Positions 55,935 through 64,000 of a stretch of DNA of 64,000 nt are shown in pieces. This DNA comes from Acheta domesticus (Eukaryota; Arthropoda; Insecta; Orthoptera; Gryllidae): assembly GCA_031308135.1 (NCBI GenBank), contig JAHLJT010004567.1:136600991-136664990 (forward strand), written 5' to 3'. Numbering within the stretch: the stretch's first letter is position 1; the number at the start of each line of letters is the position of its first letter. Under the pieces are notes generated by a model that was given only the letters and a program-made list of their open reading frames with translations, was not told the origin of the DNA and did not search any database. The position numbers were made by a program, and so were the translations under genes.

Positions 55935-56720
55935 ATAGTATATTGGTCATTAGGAATCCTTCAGTGTTGTCATTAGTGTTGAAAAGTGCTACAAATGTTT
56001 GCGCATTTTTAGGTAACTAGTCCGAAAATGAGTTTTAAACTATCTAGTCCGAGAAACATTAATTTTAACGACGATTCGGATAAAGCCGATATTTGATTTT
56101 TCAGGTCGGGATGTGGGTGACCTTGTGGGTTTGGCGAGTTTCATATGCCATTGAAGATTCGGAAGGAGGGAGGCTGTGAATGTTCGAATTCTTCGAAAGG
56201 TATCTGGTCGGCTGCTTTACTGGGTATCTGAATTTGACGATGAGAGGATTGGGGGTGGATAGCTAAGTGGCAATATGATCAATGTGGTGATTTGAGTTAA
56301 GGTAAGGACAGCTGCACTTACCTTGGTTTGTCGTTCGCCAGGTTCTAGTGGAATGTTCCTTTCCTGTGATGGTGAAGTCGATCTGCTATCTTTATTTATC
56401 TTTTTGGGTTGTCCAGGATCTTGAAGTAATGTTTTCCACACTGTGTTTTCGTCCATTTCTTTATCATCGGTCGGCTGTGTGCTGTTGGCAAATTCCATTA
56501 TGTTCTACCTACTGTGCTGCCTGTACAAATCGGTAGGCTATATTGCCGTATTGCTTTTTGTGTGGAGTCTAGCTGTAAGCGTTTTAAGAAGGACCGGGGC
56601 GACTGCGGCTGCTGAGTGCCGGGAAGCCTCCGACTGGGTAGCGGTGAGCCGGCTTAACGCTGTCGAGCTCAGCAGTTGGTTGCACTTGAAGTTCAGCGGC
56701 CACTGACGGCCAACCGAATC
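55935..56720. other. Spacer, no gene recognised
   Basis: Short overlapping frames on both strands around 56217-56706 without recognisable domains. Confidence 0.3.
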
Positions 56721-56728
56721 TTCTAGCG

Positions 56729-57370
56729 CAGGGGTGTCCAACTTGCAAGATCTCAAGGACCGCAACTTTACATGATTCGGGCGATCCATCCCTGATTTCC
56801 CCGTATTGTTGATCACGGCACTATGCCCGGCTGCTTTGATACGTGGGGAAGCGCAATGGAACCATGCGTGATACCAGCCCGTCCCATGGACAACGCAGTG
56901 AAACATATTGAGATGATTTTTAATATCTGAAATCACAAGACAAAATATTTAAATCTAAAGTTATCCTAAATTTACATTAAAGGGAGGGTTGACCCCGGTA
57001 AAGCGCGTGTACTAGAAGCACAATGTTCCCGCCCGACGTGGATAAAAGGGATTTTCAGTTTTGACTACACTGCGATTTTTCCAACTCTCAAGGTCCATCT
57101 TCGCGATGGAATATGTCAAGTATTTCGCATCTTTCTCAGTCGTGCCGTTCGATTTCGCATGATCGCGACCATATCAAGCAGTGCTTGCGATCTTGCGACT
57201 TCTGCCGGCAAGACCGAGAATGCCGCGAGATGCCGCGTGATATTCCATCGCGGCCATAGGGGCTTGAGGGGCAGAGTTAGAAAAATCGCACTATAATACT
57301 CATTTGCGGGTCACAACAAATGGCATTGGGGGCCGCACGCGGCTCGCGGGCCTCCAGTTGGACAACTCTG
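56729..57370. mobile_element. hAT-like MITE, 642 bp, perfect 8-bp duplication
   Basis: Left end CAGGGGTGTCCAACT; right end inverted CAGAGTTGTCCAACT. TTCTAGCG flanks both sides exactly (56721-56728 and 57371-57378). Central TA in the duplication fits the Buster-type preference. It contains a nested palindromic MITE at 57068-57293. Confidence 0.85.
57068..57293. mobile_element. Palindromic MITE, copy 1 (226 bp), nested in the hAT-like MITE
   Basis: Ends (C/T)A(C/G)TGCGATTTTT in inverted orientation, with TA on each side. The inner arms around GATGGAATAT and GCGATCTTGCGACTT match the element at 63024-63255. TA insertion and (C/T)AGTG-like ends suggest a Tc1/mariner-group MITE. Confidence 0.65.
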
Positions 57371-57379
57371 TTCTAGCGA

Positions 57380-58574
57380 GAGCGGCGTGTGCGACAACCA
57401 GCGCGAAACTGACGTGCGTCTACGAGCTGCAGCTAAGCAGCGAATCCACCGCTGCCGGTTATGGAACCGTTCAAAAATTCTAGAGGAAATTGCGGCTCTC
57501 AAATAAGGTTAAAATACTAAACTGTGTCCGCTGCAGACCGTTTAAAAGAGGGAAAATTTACACATTTCTAGTGACAAGAATATATCAGCTACAGACTGTT
57601 GATGAGGATGCCAAGTCAGTTTTTAGGTAGTAGGTCACAAGGGCATTAATATGACAATAAGATAAAAGTTCAGATCTTAAAAATGGATTTCCACTAATAC
57701 AGCGAACTTAATACGTGTCTTGAGATTTTAACTCCGTGGTGGTAATCTAATATGGTAATCTTAACTTTATGATCTGTTAGTGTTACTAGATAATTCAGAA
57801 ACGTGTATGGAAAACTATACGTACATACAAACTCAAGTACCTCGTTAAAAAATCATAAACCATTGAAATTGTTCAAGTGTTACATCTTACCTCTTAGATT
57901 ACAGAAAATAATAGTTTGAGGAATGGGCGTTAGAGGTAGTTGAACAAATACTGAGCGACCATCCTGCAGAAATGTGGCGCTTACGTTGGTAAGCGACTCG
58001 TGGCAAATAGCATGCACTTATGCAAGCAGGCACACAGCGGGAAATGTATTGATGCAGTTCTCTGAAGATTCTGGACGCACCTGGGTAATGCGCTGCGGCT
58101 GCAGCGAAGAGGAGGTGGAGACGGGGGCGATTTTGGACGTACGTGGCGGCAGAGGTCAGGTGGGAGAGTGAGGTTGGCAGCGGAAAAGAGTTTGGAGTGA
58201 GTGAGAATGTTACTATTGATCGTTTCCGGGCACGTCAACTACCTAGGTCAATAGAACGTAATTATAGGGCATGCTATGTCAGTGGAGGTGGCGGTGTTGC
58301 TCTCCTGCTGAAACGTGAGATCCTGCGTCGACTCACACAAAGCCGTTCCATCTCTCTCGGGCCACCGCCGAACCTGTAAGGGCCCGACCGGTCTCCCGAC
58401 ATGATGGTTAAAAGTGTCTGCAGATGTAAGCGTTGGTAAGGAAACTATCGTAGAAGGTGGCGGCCCGACAGGAAGACGGGGCCAGTGGAAGCGTCTGAAA
58501 TCCAGGAGAGATCGGGGGCGGTGGGGGACCACGTCGGTGGTGGAGGTCGCTGGCGGAGGGGAGAACGGGTGGAC
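57380..58574. other. Spacer, no gene recognised
   Basis: Moderate GC from 58000. No assignable frames. Confidence 0.3.
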
Positions 58575-59605
58575 AAGTGAGCAGTAACACTACAGTACCG
58601 GCAGCGTATAAGCGACTCTGACAGATCGATGCACTGTTGCCGCACATTACTTCGCACATGGCACCACCTACATGACAGATAAATTAAATCTCAAAGAATT
58701 AACACATACTGACAGCTGCTGACACGTCTTCATATCATATTCATAATCTTCGCTACAGCCGAACCTTATCGTCTCCGCGCCTTCGTATGAGTCAGATGAG
58801 CGCAATGTTGAGCCCTGGCTGTGAGAAAGTAAACAAATCCTAGCAAGCTGATTGCTCCAGAGCAGGTCACATGACTTACCACAGCTCGTGGTGAAGTAAC
58901 TGTCAGAGTCGCTAATACACTGCCTGTAATGTAGCTACAGTATCGGCAAGGTATAAACGACTCTGAGAGCTCGATGTGCTGTTGCCTCACATTACTGCGC
59001 TCAAGACACCACCTACATGACAGATAAATTAAATCTCAAAGTATTAACACTTACTGACTGGCGCCGAGACGTCTTGATATCATGTTCATAACCTTCGCCA
59101 CAGCTGAACAATATCGCCTCCTCGCCTTTGTGTGAGTCAAATGACCGGCAACCCTGAGCTCTGGCTGTGAGAAAGTAATCAAATTCTCGCAAGCTGATTG
59201 CTCCAGAGCAGGTCACGTAACGAACCACAACACAAGGCGAGGGAATGGTCATATTCGCGTATACGCTGCCTGTAATGTAGCTACAATACCGGCAGGGTAT
59301 AAGCAACTCTGACAGCTCGATGCGCTGTTGCCGCACATTACTGCGCCCATGGCACCACCTACATGATAGATAAATTAAATCTCAAAGTATTAACACTTAC
59401 TGACTGGCGCCGACACATCTTGATATAATGTTCATAACATTCGGCAAAACCGAACCCTATCGCCTCCGCGACTTCGTGTAAGTCAGAGGAGCAGCAACGC
59501 TCAACCCTGGCTGCAAGACAGTAAAAAAATCCTCGCAAGCTGATTGCTCCAGAGCAGATCTCGTGACGAACCACAAGACGTAGCGAGGGAACTGACAGAG
59601 TCGCT
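58575..59605. repeat. Tandem repeat, ~345-bp unit, about three copies
   Basis: The anchor G(G/A)CACCACCTACATGA recurs at 58660, 59005 and 59351 (periods 345 and 346). Partial units flank both sides. Further shared blocks are AAGCTGATTGCTCCAGAGCA and TGTAATGTAGCTACA. Minus-strand frames stay open through units 2 and 3 and end at the same stop, but protein identity is lower than DNA identity, so coding constraint is not indicated. Confidence 0.85.
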
Positions 59606-59849
59606 TGCTGGTGCCGGTACTTAGTGAAGAGAGAAAGAGGAATTGCTTGTGTCGGGTTGGACGACGTGGACGGGGCGAGAGGAGTCGTCAACGAGTCATG
59701 GGACAAAAAGTGAGGGTGGGGAGGGCGTCGGCGGTGGGGATGGAACTGCGGAGGGTAGCCGCTGGGTTGGGGGGTGGGGGGAGGTGGGCAGGAGAGGGGG
59801 CGGCGGGACGGCGGGTCGGTGACGCAGCTGATTGGATGGGGATAGACCG

Positions 59850-60382
59850 TCCGGCCACACGTGGCTGGGTGTTTGGGACCTCGTAGGTCTGACCGGGTGG
59901 TCCTAGGGTTCCACTCCCCACGGTGGGAGAATTTTCGACCTAACCTCGAATTCAGTCGCTCGCTGGAGGACAATTTTAAAGGCCGGCTGCTCTGATAAGT
60001 AGTTTTCAGTGGTTTCTCCGATCAATACCAGGCGAATGTTGGAGCAGTACCTTAACGGGCCACCAACCGCGCGCGATCTTTCCTTTCTGTTCCTTGTCCT
60101 ATCCTACTGCTTACTTACACACATTTACACTATCATGCACAACACTACCACACATGTCGGTTGAACAGTCGCGAGCTTAGAGCTTGTCCCTGCTGGGGCG
60201 GTGTCCCGCTGGTGGGAGATACCTGGTTGGGGAACCCCTCAATCCGACGGCAGGTCGGCGCTGGATCTCACCATCCAGCGGGTGCAGACCTCCCCATGTC
60301 CCGGGGAAATGCATTACACTAACAGGACTAATGATGTTAGCCGTTGACGCGCCCTGAATCACTAACAATCATTCAATAAATC
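59850..60382 (+). mobile_element. Long SINE, copy H, near full length
   Basis: Head with weak B box GGGTTCCACTCCCC, full body, and 3' end TGACGCGCCCTGAATCAC with tail AATCATTCAATAAATC. Confidence 0.8.
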
Positions 60383-60389
60383 ATCGGAG

Positions 60390-61330
60390 GTCGTTGGGCT
60401 TGAGCGGTCCGTAGTGTGGGCGGGAAAGCGAGGCTGAGTGGCGGTTCATGGCCGGCCGGGGGAAGTGGAGTGGCGGAGGAGGTGCAGCAAGTGAGCTGAA
60501 CGGGGCGGAGCGTGCGAGGCGCGAGTGGCCACAGCGTGTCGGGGCTAGGGGTTGTTGAGTGTGCGTACGTGTGTGTGTGTGTGGGGGGGGGTTCAGGCGA
60601 CGCTCGGAGCAGCGACCCCGCGCCCTCGACCTCTCGCCAGCCAGCGCTCGCGGTTCGATCCGCGGCGGCGGCGCCTGCGGCGGGGGCACGCGACGCTAAT
60701 GAGCGGCGCTTCGACCACGCCACGTCCCTCCCCACCCCGCCCCGTCCCGCTCCGCCCCGTCCCGCCCCGCTTCTCCTCGCCTTTCACCGCTCCGGCCCGC
60801 CAAGCCCCGAAACGCCCTGCACCGCCCCGCACCGTCACTCCACCTCATGCCCCATCCCGCATTGCTCCATCTCTCCCCGCCCCCCCCGCCCGTCCCACCC
60901 TGTCCCGCCCCGCCTCGCCTAACCCTGCTCCACCTTACCTCGCCTCGCTCCGACCCGTCCTCACCCCCTACGCCTCGTCCCTTCCCGCTCTGTTCCTCCC
61001 CGCCTCACCCCGCCCTCACCGCACCGTCTTGCTTCACCCAGCATCTCACCACTCGTCCCATCCCTTCCCTCCCCACCCGCCTCGCCCCGGCCCGCGTCTC
61101 ACCACCCGCCCCGCCTAGCCCCGCACCGTCACGCCACGCCAAGCACCACCCCGCACTGCCCCATCCTTCCCCTCCCCGCTCCACGGTGTGGACGTCCTCA
61201 GACGTCCTCCACGTCCGTCCCCCTTCGAATCACCGGCCTTCAATTGGATTTCGAGCTCGCCTCCCTCGGTGGGTTTGCGCGACGCCTCCACACTCAGCGG
61301 ATGCAACACAGGATCTGCTTCAACACGCTG
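60390..61330. repeat. CCCCGC-rich low-complexity block
   Basis: Long C-rich array of CCCCGCC-type words with abundant CpG. A G run preceded by (GT)n is at 60568-60590. Frames up to 188 codons in several registers are low-complexity artefacts. Confidence 0.55.
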
Positions 61331-61566
61331 TTTTTTAATTAACTCTTTTTTAAGTAATTTATATTCAAATGTAGTGACCTCTGAACATTGTTTTATTACA
61401 TACTCGTTATTATATATATTTTCTAAAATGTTCTTTTGCGTTTACATAGGTACTCAAATACACTCTTCTGTTTCTTGTAGGCTAGTGAAGAAGGTGATTT
61501 GTTAAGAAGTGAGTGTCCAAGCTTTGTGAACATACGCAGAATTAAGAAATGTTTTAATGGATACGT

Positions 61567-62112
61567 TGGTTGGTTGATTATGGATTCCCGGGCGCGTGAA
61601 TGGCAAAGGTCATTAGTCCTGTAAGTGCTGAGCAGGTTTGATTGCTGGACAGATATCTTCCCCCGCTATATGGTGAGATCTGGCGCCGACCTACTGATAG
61701 CTAGCGAGGTTTTTCCCAACCAGATATCTCCCACCAGTGGGGAATCGCCCCAGCCGCGATAAGGTCTAAGCGACCCACCGGTCTCTCGACATGTGCGGTG
61801 GTGTAGTGCATGTTCGATGGTGTAGTGTGTGTGTAAAGGGTGAGGATAGGACAAGAAAGAGGAAGTAAAGATCGCGCACGGTCCGTGGCTCGTTTGTTAG
61901 GGTACTGCTTCTGCATCAGAGATAGAACAAAAAACTACCGATCACAGCAGGCGGCCGCTAGAATATTCTCCTTCAGACAGCAACAGAACTGGACCTAACT
62001 AACAAGCTAGTGGCGAAAATCCTGCCACCATCGGGACTCGAACCTCGCACCTGCCGATCAGAGGGACTGCGGTGACTCAAATCAGTGACCACCCTGAGCC
62101 ACCCCTCCCGGT
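61567..62112 (-). mobile_element. Long SINE, copy I, full length on the minus strand
   Basis: The reverse complement gives a complete element. The head has a perfect B box GGTTCGAGTCCCG (62032-62044) and the preceding CTCAGGGTGGTCACTGATTT. The body is full and the 3' end AACCAACC lies near 61567. Length about 545 bp. This is the best reference copy in the window. Confidence 0.85.
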
Positions 62113-62119
62113 TTAAGGG

Positions 62120-63020
62120 GTAGGGTGATTATGGGGACAAGATGTGAAAGGTAATGGAGCAATGATGGAATGAGAGTCTGGAAATGGGGTCCATTCCTGA
62201 TGGATGGACCGAGATTTGAGCTCCGGCGGTTCGTCTCGGCAGCCTGAGTAGAAGGTGCCGAGGTGGTGCCAGGGATGGGCGAGGGGCCTCGACCCCGCGA
62301 CCTGCGGCGCGGGGTGGCGGGCGATCGAAGCGCCTGATTGCGTGGCGGGGCAGGGAGGAGGAGGGGCAGGAAATCGATGGGCGGCGCGGTGGGCGGCGCG
62401 GCGCGTGACGCGGTTCACGCAGCCCTCTGCGATCCCCGCAGAGGGGATCGTGTCCGCGTCGGTGCGCACGGTGTCTGGTGAAGAGTTGTAGACGACCACC
62501 CGGACCATCAGTTTCACGGTGGCACTCTCGCCGGTAGTCTCAAGGTGGAGGCAGTGAGTAGGCGATGCTATGCTCCTGGTTGTTCGGTTCAACCCAGCAA
62601 CCCACCAGGTGGGCCTCTGACGCGTCAACCTCAAGGCAGGATCGGGTGAAGAAGACCTTTCGGGGTGCTCTGGAATCCATCTGACAGGAGCTGACGGGGC
62701 GGCCTGTTACCATCCATTGTATGGGGAGTTTGACTTGAGGACTAACTGGGTACTGGCCGGATCCTGTTACCGGCGTGTCGGCGTACTTGTGCGTCGGCGG
62801 GGGTGAGGATATAGGCTAATAAAGGCCTAACTGCCCATCCCGGGGTCTTGTTCCCCCCAGTAGAACAAAATTGAGTTGTGGGATTGTAGCCCACGCTAGG
62901 AATCCAGACCTCTGTGGCTGCGCTCGCATTCTTTGCCACATGTCCTCAAAGGACACCGCTCGTCGCTTCTCCCATACAAAGTAAGATGAAGTGACTAGAA
63001 GGCCACTACATGTAAAGTTC
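62120..63020. other. GC-moderate stretch, unassigned
   Basis: CpG-rich at 62210-62460. 62440-62960 reads like part of a longer dispersed element (GC-moderate, no stop-free frame above 90 codons), but no motif allows assignment. Confidence 0.3.
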
Positions 63021-63023
63021 TTA

Positions 63024-63255
63024 TACTTGGGTTTTTATTTCTGGGCGCGTGGGGTCTTGTCTTCAGGATGGAATATTTCATGGTATTTCGCGTCGTTCTC
63101 CGTCGTGCCGCCCGGAGTCACATGATCAGGACTGTACCGAGCAGTGCTGGCGATCTTGCGACTTGTGGCGACGTGATCCAGAACGACGCGAAATACCGTG
63201 AGATATTCGATCGTGAAGATAAGACCCCACGCGCCAAGAAATAAAAACCTAAGTA
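63024..63255. mobile_element. Palindromic MITE, copy 2 (232 bp)
   Basis: Arms of about 76 bp, roughly 90% complementary, beginning TACTT(G/A)GGTTTTTATTTC and continuing GGCGCGTGGGGTCTT. TA on both sides. The inner part matches 57090-57260, but the outer ~35 bp differ. Confidence 0.8.
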
Positions 63256-63259
63256 TATT

Positions 63260-64000
63260 TGCGCGACTGCCGTAGTCCCACTGGTTGGTTGTTTTTTTTG
63301 TTTTTTTAGAATATTATGTAATGTCATAAGTAAAATCACAGCACTTCGAGTGATATTTAGTGTGACAATTTCACGAATAAACACATGATTTGAAAGGATA
63401 CATTAAATCTCAGGAATTACAAAAAAGACAAATATTACTCAAAATTACAACCGTGAAAATGACAAAAGTGAAAAACTTTCATTCAGCTCCGACTTATCAC
63501 TGCCTCCTAGAATAACTTATAATCAAGTAACATTTGAATAACAGTTTAATGCAGAAAATGATTTCAAATATGTTTAAATTTTATGGTAATAAAACTTTCA
63601 AAAAACAAGTATAACAAGGCTATTTACAAGAATATTTATTAAAAGCACGTTAATTAAAGTTGTAGGAAGTTGTTTTCCAATTCTTGGTCTTCCATGGAAG
63701 TATTTGAAATGGAAGATGTACAAGATGAATTAGCAGCGGAATTCTTCAATTTCGAAAGGATTGAACACACGTGTGTTAAAGTATTTTTAAAGTATATTAG
63801 TATAAAGTAAAGTAGTATAAAGTATTAAAGTATTTTTCTGAATAATTTTGTTTGTAACGTTCCACACAGTTTTAATAGCATATTCTATCTACTCTTCACC
63901 ATCTACTCTTCGTTTATTAATTACCTAAAATATGTGTAATTTCTTGCAGTTAGTGCTGTCCATTTGTATTTTCTTTGCTCGGCATGGCGGCTGCTTTGTA
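63260..64000. other. AT-rich spacer to window end
   Basis: No frames or repeats of note except short AAAGTATT duplications near 63780-63835. Confidence 0.35.

Noticed and set aside
58660..59605. CRISPR-like array
   Set aside because: Units are 345 bp with no short repeat/spacer structure. It is a tandem repeat in eukaryotic DNA.
60512..61338. Pro/Arg/Ala-rich frames of 136-188 codons
   Set aside because: CCCCGC low-complexity block with overlapping open frames in all registers.
62032..62044. tRNA gene suggested by a perfect B box
   Set aside because: It is the head of a full-length SINE. There is no cloverleaf with acceptor stem.

Overview
This window is repeat-dense eukaryotic DNA, most likely from an arthropod and probably an insect with a large genome. 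The evidence is a full-length mariner transposon, tRNA-headed SINEs, LINE reverse-transcriptase relics, many short DNA transposons with TA, TTAA or 8-bp target duplications, and AT-rich spacer alternating with CpG-rich blocks. I could not identify the species. No bacterial features and no rRNA or bona fide tRNA genes are visible. Apart from the mariner transposase, no intact host gene can be recognised.

Layout. 1-7.4 kb is AT-rich and T-biased on the + strand. It holds a 757-bp fold-back repeat and one candidate terminal coding exon near 4.1 kb, so it may be the 3' end and 3' UTR of a + strand gene. 7.4-15.5 kb is a mosaic of one noncoding repeat family (P, headed by an imperfect palindrome) and a second module (Q), in both orientations, interrupted by a ~1.04-kb insertion inside a (TA)n tract and by the 3' end of a LINE. 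16-17.1 kb has a SINE followed by a CpG-rich block. 19.9-21.8 kb is a pogo/Tigger-like element split by an apparently intact 1,295-bp mariner. 24.5-25.1 kb is a hAT-like MITE. 25.6-30.3 kb holds a decayed two-exon gene resembling Crypton-type tyrosine recombinases. Its intron carries a 2,064-bp transposon with 36-bp inverted termini and a perfect 8-bp target duplication, and that transposon contains a 98%-identical copy of the neighbouring exon. TGACGTCA palindromes cluster around the gene. 31.5-49.2 kb contains most of the long SINE copies, more hAT-like elements, a LINE reverse-transcriptase relic and several GC-rich low-complexity blocks. 49.7-50.3 kb is a piggyBac-type TTAA MITE. 52.7-55.9 kb has a hAT-like element full of ACATCGATGT motifs, a GGC/GGA repeat block and a 2.2-kb fold-back element. 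56.7-57.4 kb is a hAT-like MITE with a nested palindromic MITE. 58.6-59.6 kb is a 345-bp tandem repeat. The rest holds two SINEs, a CCCGC-rich block and a second copy of the palindromic MITE.

How the parts interact. Nesting gives relative ages: mariner inside the pogo-like element, a tRNA-SINE inside a hAT-like element, a hairpin retroposon inside a SINE, a palindromic MITE inside a hAT-like element, a LINE inside repeat P. At least three hAT-like elements sit in CpG-rich blocks and split them. The most unusual locus is 27.5-30.2 kb, where a transposon carries a copy of the exon it sits next to. All family assignments are read by eye from motifs, termini and target duplications; none was confirmed by database search.
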